The notes below the pieces were generated by a model. It did no database searches, was not told where the DNA came from, and saw nothing but the letters and a program-made list of their open reading frames with translations. Below, piece by piece: positions 1 to 8,190 of a stretch of 34,426 nt of DNA (position 1 is the stretch's first letter; each line of letters begins with the position of its first letter). The translations under genes and the position numbers were made by a program. The DNA comes from Subtercola sp. (GTDB lineage: Bacteria > Actinomycetota > Actinomycetes > Actinomycetales > Microbacteriaceae). The stretch lies in the NCBI GenBank assembly GCA_025463765.1, contig JAODBC010000012.1, forward strand, positions 1 to 34,426. Direction: 5' to 3'.

Positions 1-556
1 CGGCGGCGGGCGCGGATGCTGGCACAGCCGGGCGGTCGGCGGGCGGCGCTGCGGGGCGCCCGGTGACGAGTCGGGTGCGGCGCACCGTCGGGCCGGCGGC
101 GAAGTCGGTGAGATCGACGTCGGAGACGCGCTCTTCGCGAGGTTCGGTGCTGCCCACGGCCGGATCGGCGACAACGGCAGGAGCCGGCCCAGAACCAGAC
201 GCGGCGGCAGGCGCCGGGCCGAGCAGTTTGCGCAGCGCGGCGAGGGGGTCGCTCTCGCGCGTCGCCGCGAGGCTGAGTCGCGGCCAGTAGACGGTCAGGC
301 TGGCGGGCAGGGGAACGCCGGCGACGAGCTCGCGGCAGAGGTGCAGCTGCGTCGCGCCTGCACCTCGGGCCTGATCGACAGCGGTCGTGAACGAGGCGCG
401 CAGTTCGGCGCGCAGGCGGGCATCCTCATCTCGCCGGCCGACGCCCTGGGCGACGATGCGCGCGACGGCCGCACGGGCGGCAGTTGCGCTCAGCAGGGGG
501 ATGATCATCCATTCGCCGGGCAGCGCCACGTCGAACTCGGGCTCAGACTCGGTCAC
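1..556 (-). CDS. T7SS-locus protein of unknown function, 3' end beyond window
   Basis: The reading frame opens with GTG at 556, inside the stop region of the upstream gene (GTGA, 4-nt overlap), and stays open to base 1, so the C-terminus is missing. The first residues (MTESEPEFDVALPGEW) resemble the N-terminus of the neighbouring 224-aa protein (VRFSLGLPAGWIALP): both have a short beta strand with an LP-x-G/E-W core, then a helix rich in Ala and Arg, then a region ending in a hydrophobic strand (SLTVYWPRL here). From about residue 115 the sequence becomes Ala/Pro-rich. I do not recognise a named family. Its place as last visible gene of the T7SS-like operon and its likeness to the preceding gene suggest a related accessory role, but no function can be given. 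Confidence 0.75.
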   Translation of the reverse strand, partial: MTESEPEFDVALPGEWMIIPLLSATAARAAVARIVAQGVGRRDEDARLRAELRASFTTAVDQARGAGATQLHLCRELVAGVPLPASLTVYWPRLSLAATRESDPLAALRKLLGPAPAAASGSGPAPAVVADPAVGSTEPREERVSDVDLTDFAAGPTVRRTRLVTGRPAAPPADRPAVPASAPAA

Positions 557-1227
557 GTGCTCGGCCCTTCGTGGAGCGTGATCGTGGCCGCCATGGCGAG
601 ACCGACGCCGACGAAGTCGCCGAACGCGGCGAGGTCGTCGGTCGAGAGGTGGAATTGCGCCGCCACGCCGTCGATCGTCGCCACTCCGTCGATCGCGGGC
701 GGGAAGATCGTGACGACGAGGCGCTGCTGAAGAGCGCGCGTGCCGTCGCCAGCGGCGGGCAGCGCGACGAGGTCGTAGAGCACCACAGCAGAACCGCTGC
801 CGAGTTCGCTCTGCTGCACCTCGCGGCGCCACACCGTCGCCTCGGGCACTGCCGCCGCCGGCGGGGTGTCGGCCACGGTTCGCGCAAATGTGTCGGCATC
901 GATGCCGCCCGTCGTGAACACCTCCATCGACGCCCACGCGCAGACCTCGGGCTGTTCTGAACCGCCGAGATAGGCGTACCGCAGGCGGGCCGGCTTCTGC
1001 TGCCTCTGCGCTGCCGCGACCGCCCTCTCGAGGTCGGCCCTCACAGCAGCGCGCTGGGCGTCGTCGAGGTGCGGACGAGTGGGCGACGACGCCTCGAACT
1101 CTGCGATCGACCGGGGAAGTGTTTCGGGCGAAGTGGGCAGGGCGATCCATCCCGCCGGCAAGCCCAGCGAGAAACGCACGCCCGCAGGGCCCGCAGAGCC
1201 CGCAGGGCCCGCAGAGCCCTCAGCCAT
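553..1227 (-). CDS. T7SS-locus conserved protein, paralogue of the next gene
   Basis: Encodes 224 aa. I chose the ATG at 1227 because it lies in an 8-nt overlap (ATGGCTGA) with the stop of the 533-aa gene, the same arrangement as the overlap at 2814-2821; a longer frame to 1386 would run deep into that gene. The N-terminus has imperfect GSAGPA repeats, then an LPAGWIALP segment, an Arg/Ala/Gln helix around residues 60-80, and a mostly beta C-terminal half with alternating hydrophobic residues (VVLYDLVALP, LVVTIFPP). There is no signal peptide and no transmembrane segment. It resembles the following gene at the N-terminus. The family is not recognised. Co-transcription with WXG100-like proteins and EccC suggests a cytoplasmic accessory, perhaps a chaperone, but this is inference only. 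Confidence 0.8.
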   Translation of the reverse strand: MAEGSAGPAGSAGPAGVRFSLGLPAGWIALPTSPETLPRSIAEFEASSPTRPHLDDAQRAAVRADLERAVAAAQRQQKPARLRYAYLGGSEQPEVCAWASMEVFTTGGIDADTFARTVADTPPAAAVPEATVWRREVQQSELGSGSAVVLYDLVALPAAGDGTRALQQRLVVTIFPPAIDGVATIDGVAAQFHLSTDDLAAFGDFVGVGLAMAATITLHEGPST

Positions 1228-2821
1228 GCGGGGGCACCCCCGCGAGCCCCGCCGGGGCGTGCAGCTTATTGGCCGCGTCGTAGACGTTCTGCGCGATTCC
1301 GCCGAACCCGTCGCCCACCGATTGGGCGATGGAGTCGCCGCCGGGCAGCCCGCCGAGCAGGCCGCCGAGCTGGGAGTGCACGGCATCTGTCAGCTTCGAT
1401 GCCACGTCGGGCCCGCCGAGCGCGGCGCTCAGATCGTTCGAGAGCTGGCTCGAGAACGGGTCGGCTCCCCCGCCGAGCACCGAGCCGAGCGCCGCCTGCG
1501 AGCCTTGGTTCGCGGCCTGCTGAAGCGACGCGCCGACCTGACTCACCGCGTCGCTCACCTGGTTGGCCACGCCGTAGGCCGCGTCGTAGCCCAGGCCGAG
1601 TGTGGCGCCGGCCGACCGCGCGGCGCCGCCGACGGTCTCGATCACGCCGCCGAGTCCACTCGCACTGACGCCGGCCGAGAAGTCTGAACCGACCTGCTGG
1701 CCGAGGTCGGCGAAGGTACTCGTGAGCGAGTCGACACCGCCCTTCAGCGACGTCGACAAGAAGTCGTTGCCCACCGGAGAGATCGAGTCGAACAGGCCCT
1801 GCGCATCCGGGCTGCCGAAATCGAGGATGCCCTCGACCACCTCATGCGTCACGGCCTCCACGGCGTGGCTCACCGCCTGTTTCGCGAGTTCGCCCGCGGC
1901 CTTGCTCGCTGCTTCGCCGAGTACGTCGGCGGCGCCCGCGGCTCCTGCCTTCGCCGCCGCTCCGAGCGCGTTGCCCAGCACGCTGCCGCCGAACGCCGCC
2001 ACGACGGCGAAGGCCACGAGCACGAGGTCGAGCAGGTGGAATCCGTTCAGCACGAACTGCAGCAGCGCCAGAATAGCGATCGCGAGGTTCACCACCTGCG
2101 CATAGAGAAACAGCAGCCCGGCGACCACCGCGAAGATCGGCATCACCACGGCCAGCATCGAGAACACTACGGCGAGAACGGTGAGGATGACCGAGACGAT
2201 CTTCAGCACCACCGAAACGATGTTCGCCACCAGCTTCACGATGTCGAACAGGTCGCCCAGGTCATCCCAGAAGCTGTCGTTGAGGTCGCCGAACTCGTTT
2301 CCGCGATGGATGCGCGCGGCCGCCGCTCCCGCCGCCCGATGCATCTCGTCGAGGGCCGCGTGCCACTCGGATTCGGCCCGCGACATGTCGGCCTGCAGGG
2401 CATCCCATTGGCCGTGCAGCTGCTGCAAGGCGGCGATCGCTGTCGCTTGCTCGGGGCCGGCAAGCTGCGCCTGGCGTTCGTACTCGTCGATCTGCGGTCG
2501 CAGCGTATTGACCTGGTCGATGAAGTCGCGGTTCGCCGCGGTGAGCGCGATGGCGCGGTCGTGCGTCTCACGCATCGGGCCGGCATAGGCGAGCAGAGCC
2601 TCTGCCGCCTCGTTGTAGCGCGCGTGCGCGGTTGTGATGGTTCCGGCCGCATCGGCCGCACTCGACACGAGAGCGTTCACGGCCTGGCTGTGAAAGCTGT
2701 CGGTGCCGAGGGCGCGCAGCTGGTTGGCCGCCTGCGAAATAGCATCGGCCGCAGCCTGGTACGCCAGGGCGTCTTTCAGCACGATGTCGGGGTCGCCCGG
2801 CAGCGGCCCCAGATCAGCCAT
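1220..2821 (-). CDS. Large T7SS-associated substrate-like protein with hydrophobic core
   Basis: Encodes 533 aa. Residues 1-175 are predicted almost entirely alpha-helical and rich in Ala, Gln and Glu, starting with a GPLPGDPDIVLKDALAYQ segment like the N-terminal signal-type helical domain of putative actinobacterial T7SS-secreted proteins. Around residues 176-192 is an acidic, Trp-containing linker (LNDSFWDDLGDLFD). Residues 193-285 are a long hydrophobic stretch able to form three or more membrane helices. The rest (290-533) is Gly/Ala/Ser-rich with repeated amphipathic helices and no recognised toxin motif. The start overlaps the upstream gene by 8 nt (ATGGCTGA), implying translational coupling. 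It may be a secreted substrate that inserts into membranes, or a structural membrane part of the system. Confidence 0.85.
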   Translation of the reverse strand: MADLGPLPGDPDIVLKDALAYQAAADAISQAANQLRALGTDSFHSQAVNALVSSAADAAGTITTAHARYNEAAEALLAYAGPMRETHDRAIALTAANRDFIDQVNTLRPQIDEYERQAQLAGPEQATAIAALQQLHGQWDALQADMSRAESEWHAALDEMHRAAGAAAARIHRGNEFGDLNDSFWDDLGDLFDIVKLVANIVSVVLKIVSVILTVLAVVFSMLAVVMPIFAVVAGLLFLYAQVVNLAIAILALLQFVLNGFHLLDLVLVAFAVVAAFGGSVLGNALGAAAKAGAAGAADVLGEAASKAAGELAKQAVSHAVEAVTHEVVEGILDFGSPDAQGLFDSISPVGNDFLSTSLKGGVDSLTSTFADLGQQVGSDFSAGVSASGLGGVIETVGGAARSAGATLGLGYDAAYGVANQVSDAVSQVGASLQQAANQGSQAALGSVLGGGADPFSSQLSNDLSAALGGPDVASKLTDAVHSQLGGLLGGLPGGDSIAQSVGDGFGGIAQNVYDAANKLHAPAGLAGVPPHG

Positions 2822-3104
2822 GCGAGCCCAGCAGCGATTGCACGAGCTTCGAGTCGAGCGTGTCGAAGGCGTCGCTCACCACGTGCACGGCGTCGCTGAT
2901 CGACTTCACGGCGTCGATCATGTCTGCCCTGGTGTCGTGCCAGTCGTCGGCGAAATCGATGAGCCGGCCCGCCAGATCGCCGTCACCGCAGGCGTGCGCA
3001 GTCGACCGGCTCATGCCACCAGACGACTCCAGAGTGTGCAGAATGAGCTGCAGCGCCGAGTCGAGCTCGCGCAGCATGTCGGTATCGACAACGAGGTCTG
3101 CCAT
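2814..3104 (-). CDS. Small WXG100-like helical protein
   Basis: Encodes 96 aa, the size of ESX/WXG100 proteins. It has two predicted helices separated by a loop near residues 38-45 (HACGDGDLAG). There is no exact W-x-G turn; the only Trp is at about residue 55 in FADDWHDT, in the second helix. It starts one base after the stop of the preceding WXG100 gene and overlaps the 533-aa gene by 8 nt, so all three are probably translated in a coupled way. The likely role is a secreted or chaperone-like partner of the 98-aa protein, because WXG100 proteins usually act as dimers. The family is inferred from size, helical pattern and position, not a diagnostic motif. Confidence 0.8.
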   Translation of the reverse strand: MADLVVDTDMLRELDSALQLILHTLESSGGMSRSTAHACGDGDLAGRLIDFADDWHDTRADMIDAVKSISDAVHVVSDAFDTLDSKLVQSLLGSHG

Positions 3105-3105
3105 G

Positions 3106-3402
3106 TTACTGGCGAATCGACTTGGCGAGCTCTTCGTCGGTCTTGGCCATGGCTTCGGCCGCCGAGCGCAAGAACTGCGACAGACCCTCGAGCCCGCTCA
3201 CCGCCTGAGTGGTACCCGAGGTGAACTTCTCGTAGGTCTCGTTGAAGGCCCCCGAGGCGAGCTGGGTCTGAAACCCGCCGGCGACCAGCTGATCGATCAG
3301 CCGGCGCAGGTCGGTGAGGGTTGTGGTCATCTGGTCACGGCCTGCATCGAGGCGGCTGGCCGCCTGGGTCATTTCTTCGTAGGTGACATTGAGATTTGCC
3401 AT
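3106..3402 (-). CDS. WXG100 family T7SS protein (variant without W-x-G)
   Basis: Encodes 98 aa. The start at 3402 is fixed by a strong AAGGAG ribosome site with 6-nt spacing, which sits at the very end of eccC. The protein is a two-helix hairpin: helix 1 about residues 5-38 (EEMTQAASRLDAGRDQM), a turn at GGFQTQ, and helix 2 from about 50 (SGAFNETYEKF) to the end. This matches WXG100 (PF06013) in length and layout, but the turn Trp-x-Gly is replaced by Gly-Gly-Phe, as I recall from related Microbacteriaceae proteins. It would be the small exported substrate recognised by the EccC motor encoded just upstream. Residues after the helices are short, so no large toxin domain is attached. Confidence 0.9.
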   Translation of the reverse strand: MANLNVTYEEMTQAASRLDAGRDQMTTTLTDLRRLIDQLVAGGFQTQLASGAFNETYEKFTSGTTQAVSGLEGLSQFLRSAAEAMAKTDEELAKSIRQ

Positions 3403-3413
3403 TGTCGTTCTCC

Positions 3414-6400
3414 TTACAGTGGGGCCGCGACGCTCGCGGCCGGCGGGGTGATGCTGAGGTCTGGGCTGGCGTCTGGGCTGGTGACTGGGCTGGTGGCCGG
3501 TGTTGCGTGGGTGCCCAGGGGCGTGGATGCTCGGGGGCCCGTCTCGGCCAGCGGCAGCTGCACGCGCACGACTTTGCCCGCGGCCACGTAGAACCCGCGC
3601 CCCGGCGGGAACTCGGTGCGCGACACCCGCGGAAAACTCGTGCGCAGAATCGAGTCGCCCTCGAGCGTCTCGGGCTGCAGCACAATGCCTCGGCGGGCGT
3701 TCTTCACCTCGGCGAGCAGCGGCCACGACGACGACCACGCACTCGACTCCGCCTCGGCGATCAACAGGTGATCGCTGCGCCGCACGGCACGAATCAGATC
3801 GACGACCGGCCCGTCGGCGACGGTCGAGAGAAAGTCGCCGATGCCCTCGACGAAGACGGCGATGGGATGCACGGCGTCATCGTGCCCGATTGAGGTCACC
3901 AGGCGCCGAGCCAGCTCCGCCACGTCGTCGGGGTTCGTCGCCGCCTCTGCCCAGCCCGCGACGCCCGCCAGCACCGAGCGTTTTGTGCCCAGATAGTAGA
4001 GCGCGGTAGTGGGCCGCCAGCGCCGCACCGACTGCGACAGTACGAGCAGCGCGTTGGTACGCCCACTCGCCGGGCCGCCCGCCACGAGAAGCACGCCGCT
4101 GGGCTCGAATCCGATCGGCTGCAGGGTGTCGTCGGCCACGCCGAGCACCGGCAGCCCCACGCCTGAGCCCACTGACTCGGGCACCGACGCGAGTGCGATT
4201 TCGGTGGGCAGCGACCGGATCGGCTGAGCCACCGGGCGACCCGCCCGCGCCAACTCGGCCGCGAGCGCGTCGATCGCCTGCGCCTGCTCGAGCACGTTAC
4301 GCGAGCCGCCGAAGACGGCGACCTGCGTCTCGTGCCCGTCGACGATTGCGCGGCCGGCCGGAGACGCGGGCGAAAGCACGTCGTCGGGTGCATCGAGCAT
4401 GAGGTACGCCGTGTCGTCGCTCAGCCGCAGCACCACGCGCCGCGATACCGCCGAGTTGACCGACGACGGCACGCTTCCGGGCCGGTCGGCGCTGAGGGCG
4501 ATGTGGATGCCCAGCTGCCGCCCCTCGCCCAGAACCCGCATGAACTCGGCGTACCGGGCCGAGCGCCCGCCGATGGTCTCCCACTCCGAGCGGAACGCGG
4601 CGAAGCCGTCGATGACGACCACGATGCGCGGCAGCTCGGTGTCGCCCGAAAGCGTGCGGTACTCGGCGATCGTTCCGGCGTTCAGCTCGGAGAACCGCCG
4701 CGAGCGGGTGTCGAGTTGAGCGGCGAGCATCGACAGCAGCCGCGAGATGCGCTCGGAGTCGTCGCCCGAGATGACGGAGCCGACGTGCGGCAGGCTCTCG
4801 AGCATCCGCAACCCGCCACCGGCGAAGTCGATGCCATAGACGGCCAGATGCTCGCCGGCACCAGCAGACGTGACGGCGAGATGCTCGCCGTCACCAGCAG
4901 ACGCAACGGCGAGCGCCTCGCCGGCACCCGCGGGCACCCCGGCGAGCGCAGCCGCCACGGCCAGCGTGCGCAGCAGCACCGTCTTGCCGGCCCCTCCGGC
5001 CCCGTAGACCACGAGGTGCCCGTCGCTGTCGGGGCTGAAGAACACCGGCTGCTGCAGCTGATGCTCAGGCACGTCTGCGACTCCGAGCGCGAACGAAAGC
5101 CGATCTGCGCGTTCACCGGCCGCCTCGCGCGCCACGACCGCGAGATCGTAGGTCGGTGCCAGCTCGTCGAGCCACGGCCGCCGGGGAGCCCGCACCTCGG
5201 CGACGGCAGCAGCGGTCGCGATCGTCGACACCAGCCGCGCCTCGTCGTTCGGCCCGAGTTCGTCGGCCACAACGACGGTCGCCGGAGTACGCGGCTCCCA
5301 CACGATCTCGGCACCGAAGCGCAGCTCCGACACCTTCACCACGGCGCGCTCGGGCTCAGTGCGGGTGTAGCCGCCCACATACGCCGCCTGAAAGGCACTG
5401 ACCCGCCCCGGCCCCATCTTCGCAATGGCGCGGCCCGGTACCGACGGGTCGAACCCCGCCGCCGTCTTCTCGCCGACGACATCGCTCGAGTCGTGCTCGT
5501 CTGCCATTCGCAGGGCGACCCGCAGATTGGTGTTGGCGCGCAGATTGTCTTTGATGACGCCGGCCGGCCGCTGCGTCGCCATGATCAGGTGGATGCCCAG
5601 CGAACGCCCCCGCTGCGCGATGTCGACGACGCCGTCGACGAACTCAGGCACATCTGACGCGAGCGCTGCGAACTCGTCGATCACGATGACCAGGGCCGGC
5701 GGACACTCCGGGTCGCCGCGCTTCTCGAGCTCGAGCAGGTCTTTGGCCTTCTTTCGCCCGAGCAGCCGTTCGCGGTGCTGCAGTTCGGCCCGCAGGCTGG
5801 TCAGCGCGCGCCGCACCAGATGCGGGCTGAGATCGGTGACGAGCCCCACCGAATGCGGCAGGCTCACGCACTCGGCGAACGCGGAACCGCCCTTGTAGTC
5901 CACGAACAGAAACGTCACGCGGTCGGGGCTGTACTCGGTGGCCATGCCGAGCACCCAGGCCTGCAGAAACTCCGACTTGCCCGACCCGGTGGTGCCGCCG
6001 ACCAGGGCGTGCGGGCCCTGCAGCCTGAGGTCGAGGTGCATCGCGTCGACTCCCGAGACGCCGACAAGCGCACGCAGGCTTCCGGCGCGGCGCGGCCGGG
6101 CGGGCGGTGTCGGCACGGTCGCACCGGCATCTGCCCGGTCGGCCCCGGTGACGGCTGACGCACCACCCCCATCGAGCACCAGCGAGTCGTTCTGCCGCCA
6201 CCTGTCGACCACGGCGATCGGCGCCTCGGCGAACTCCTCGCCCACCAGGGTCAGAAACGAGATCGAGGGCGGCAGGTCGGTCGCGTCGGTGACAAGCGCT
6301 CCCGAGTCGAGCAGCGGCGCCAGTCGTCGCGCGAGCGCCGTCGCCTGAGCCAGATTCACCCGCTCGCACTGCACCGGAGTCTCGGTGCGCCCCAGCCGCA

Positions 6401-8189
6401 CCAGCGAGACGGATGCCCGTTCCGCCCCCTCGCGCACGTCTATCCAGGTTCGGCACACCGCCGGCAGGTCGCGCGCCGCCGCGGCCGCCCAGATCACGTA
6501 GACGCCCGCATCGGCAGCACGCTCGGCCACCTGCACGAGCCGAGCCCGGTCGACGGGGGCGTCGTCAGAGACGACGAGTGCCAACGCGGGCAAGACGTCT
6601 CGGTCGGTCGAGGGCGAAAGCCCCGGCTCCCCCACCCGCTGACCTGCTGCCGTGACGCCCTCGTCGGCTGCGACCGGCCCGCGTTCGCGGCGGCTTGCGG
6701 AACGGGCATCCACAAGCGCCTCGAGCGACGCGAGCAGGGCATCGCCCGTTGCAGCGCTGTCGGCCAGATGCACGTTCTCGCCGAGCGGCGACTGCGGCGA
6801 CGACGTGTGCGGCAGCCAGCCGAGCCAGGCGAACTCGGGTGACCACCGCGGACTCACAATGGCGGCGACCACGAGCTCTGCCGGTGAGTGCAGCCCGACG
6901 AACTGCACGAGCAGACCGCGCACCACATCGGCGGTCGCCTCACCGCCGACAACCCCGATGGTGCCGCTGGAGTTCGGGTTCTCGACGATGGGCACCGCGT
7001 CGATCTGGGCGTAGGGCTCCACGACCTCGCCGACGCGCTGCGCCAGCTCGGGGATCGCCCGGCCGTCGGCCCGGGTGGCCTCGACAGTGTTGCGCGAGGG
7101 CAGCCGCGCCGTGCCGAGCCGCAGGTTGAGAAACGACCAGTGTTCGGGGCGCCTGGTCCAGAGCAGCGTGCCCAGTTGCATCGCGTCGGCGTAGACCTCG
7201 GCCGTGCTCGGCGCTTCGGCGTTGCGTGCAGCGTGTTCGAGCGGAACCGTGGCCGCGAGCTCGGCCGAGAGGTCGTGCAACTCTTCGTCGAAGCGCTCGG
7301 TGTCACGGCTCAGCGTGCGCCGGCGGTTCATTCCACCGTCGATGTAGCTGCCGAGCACGAGCACCGGTGCCAGCGCCACGAAGAGCAGGGCGAACGGGCT
7401 CTGAAAAAACGCGTACATGGCGACGCCGGTGAGCAGAGGGGCAACGAGCGAGATCCACGGAAAACGCATCTTCTCCCCGGCAGCGGGCGGCATCGGGGCG
7501 GTGAACGTGCGACCCGGGTAGCGGCTCTCGACGCGCGGGGGCCGGTTGAACGGCAGGCTGCCGCCCCGCTCGGCAATGGTCTGCGCCGCAACGGCTCCCA
7601 CCCGCCGAAAGCCGAGTTCGGAGTTGCCGATGGTGACGGTCTGATGGTCGTCGACCTGTACCCGGGTCACGACGCCGCCGTCGATCAGCAGCCCGTTGGC
7701 GGAGTTGAGGTCGGCGATCTCGATGAAGTCGGCCACGATGACTTTGGCGTGCACTTTCGATGCCAGCGGGTCGGTGAGCACGATCCTGTTCGACGGGTCG
7801 CGCCCGAGGGTGCTCTCGCCGGCGGGCAGCTCGAATTCGCGCCCGGCGTCGGGGCCGGTGAGCACTCGGGCGATAGCGGCGATATGCGTCGACGCTGTCG
7901 TTGCGTTCGCCGCGGCGTTCACGACTCGCACGGTGAACCCCGACCCGATCTCGGCGTCACCGATGGGCGTGAGGGGCGACAGGGCGGTCTCTTTCGAGAA
8001 CGCGGGCGGTGAGACGACGAGCGTGACCGGGTCGGCAGGGGTGCCGGCGAGTGGATGCCCGCTGGAGCCCGCGGGGTCAGACCCCGCTATCGCGGCCGCG
8101 ATGTCGCCGACGGTGGCGGTTGCATCAGTGGTCACGACGATGTCGGTGGCCGGGGCATCCGGTCTTTGCAGCGTGAACTTGAGCCGCAT
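3414..8189 (-). CDS. eccC: EccC/EssC-type T7SS motor ATPase with FHA domain
   Basis: Encodes 1591 aa of an FtsK/SpoIIIE-type motor that drives export of WXG100 proteins across the inner membrane. Residues 1-100 look like a ubiquitin-like or degenerate FHA domain. A clear FHA domain spans about 108-196 (STLGRDPSNRIVL, SKVHAKV, NSANGLLIDG). Membrane segments lie near 244-282. ATPase D1 has Walker A GGTTGSGKS (731-739), Walker B VIDEF (836-840) and ATQRP (871-875). D2 has GAGGAGKT (1063-1070) but IDGF in place of IDEF. D3 has GGPASGRT (1371-1378), with Arg for the Walker A Lys, and a weak Walker B. The N-terminal FHA layout is like firmicute EssC rather than mycobacterial EccC. It starts one base after the kinase gene. 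A Ser/Thr/Pro-rich tail ends the protein. Confidence 0.95.
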   Translation of the reverse strand: MRLKFTLQRPDAPATDIVVTTDATATVGDIAAAIAGSDPAGSSGHPLAGTPADPVTLVVSPPAFSKETALSPLTPIGDAEIGSGFTVRVVNAAANATTASTHIAAIARVLTGPDAGREFELPAGESTLGRDPSNRIVLTDPLASKVHAKVIVADFIEIADLNSANGLLIDGGVVTRVQVDDHQTVTIGNSELGFRRVGAVAAQTIAERGGSLPFNRPPRVESRYPGRTFTAPMPPAAGEKMRFPWISLVAPLLTGVAMYAFFQSPFALLFVALAPVLVLGSYIDGGMNRRRTLSRDTERFDEELHDLSAELAATVPLEHAARNAEAPSTAEVYADAMQLGTLLWTRRPEHWSFLNLRLGTARLPSRNTVEATRADGRAIPELAQRVGEVVEPYAQIDAVPIVENPNSSGTIGVVGGEATADVVRGLLVQFVGLHSPAELVVAAIVSPRWSPEFAWLGWLPHTSSPQSPLGENVHLADSAATGDALLASLEALVDARSASRRERGPVAADEGVTAAGQRVGEPGLSPSTDRDVLPALALVVSDDAPVDRARLVQVAERAADAGVYVIWAAAAARDLPAVCRTWIDVREGAERASVSLVRLGRTETPVQCERVNLAQATALARRLAPLLDSGALVTDATDLPPSISFLTLVGEEFAEAPIAVVDRWRQNDSLVLDGGGASAVTGADRADAGATVPTPPARPRRAGSLRALVGVSGVDAMHLDLRLQGPHALVGGTTGSGKSEFLQAWVLGMATEYSPDRVTFLFVDYKGGSAFAECVSLPHSVGLVTDLSPHLVRRALTSLRAELQHRERLLGRKKAKDLLELEKRGDPECPPALVIVIDEFAALASDVPEFVDGVVDIAQRGRSLGIHLIMATQRPAGVIKDNLRANTNLRVALRMADEHDSSDVVGEKTAAGFDPSVPGRAIAKMGPGRVSAFQAAYVGGYTRTEPERAVVKVSELRFGAEIVWEPRTPATVVVADELGPNDEARLVSTIATAAAVAEVRAPRRPWLDELAPTYDLAVVAREAAGERADRLSFALGVADVPEHQLQQPVFFSPDSDGHLVVYGAGGAGKTVLLRTLAVAAALAGVPAGAGEALAVASAGDGEHLAVTSAGAGEHLAVYGIDFAGGGLRMLESLPHVGSVISGDDSERISRLLSMLAAQLDTRSRRFSELNAGTIAEYRTLSGDTELPRIVVVIDGFAAFRSEWETIGGRSARYAEFMRVLGEGRQLGIHIALSADRPGSVPSSVNSAVSRRVVLRLSDDTAYLMLDAPDDVLSPASPAGRAIVDGHETQVAVFGGSRNVLEQAQAIDALAAELARAGRPVAQPIRSLPTEIALASVPESVGSGVGLPVLGVADDTLQPIGFEPSGVLLVAGGPASGRTNALLVLSQSVRRWRPTTALYYLGTKRSVLAGVAGWAEAATNPDDVAELARRLVTSIGHDDAVHPIAVFVEGIGDFLSTVADGPVVDLIRAVRRSDHLLIAEAESSAWSSSWPLLAEVKNARRGIVLQPETLEGDSILRTSFPRVSRTEFPPGRGFYVAAGKVVRVQLPLAETGPRASTPLGTHATPATSPVTSPDASPDLSITPPAASVAAPL
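4833..4931 (-). repeat. Three 33-bp tandem repeats inside eccC
   Basis: Three consecutive 33-bp units encode the 11-residue repeats AGAGEALAVAS, AGDGEHLAVTS and AGAGEHLAVYG (EccC residues 1087-1119), just after the D2 Walker A helix. The units keep the reading frame. They look like a recent in-frame duplication forming a surface loop or extended beta hairpin within the second ATPase domain. Confidence 0.9.
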
Positions 8190-8190
8190 C

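Noticed and set aside
1844..2899. 351-aa His/Arg/Glu-rich plus-strand open frame
   Set aside because: Antisense to the 533-aa T7SS-like protein; biased composition reflects reverse reading of Ala/Leu/Val codons.
6888..8012. 374-aa plus-strand open frame
   Set aside because: Antisense to the FHA and membrane region of eccC, where the minus-strand protein shows clear family motifs.
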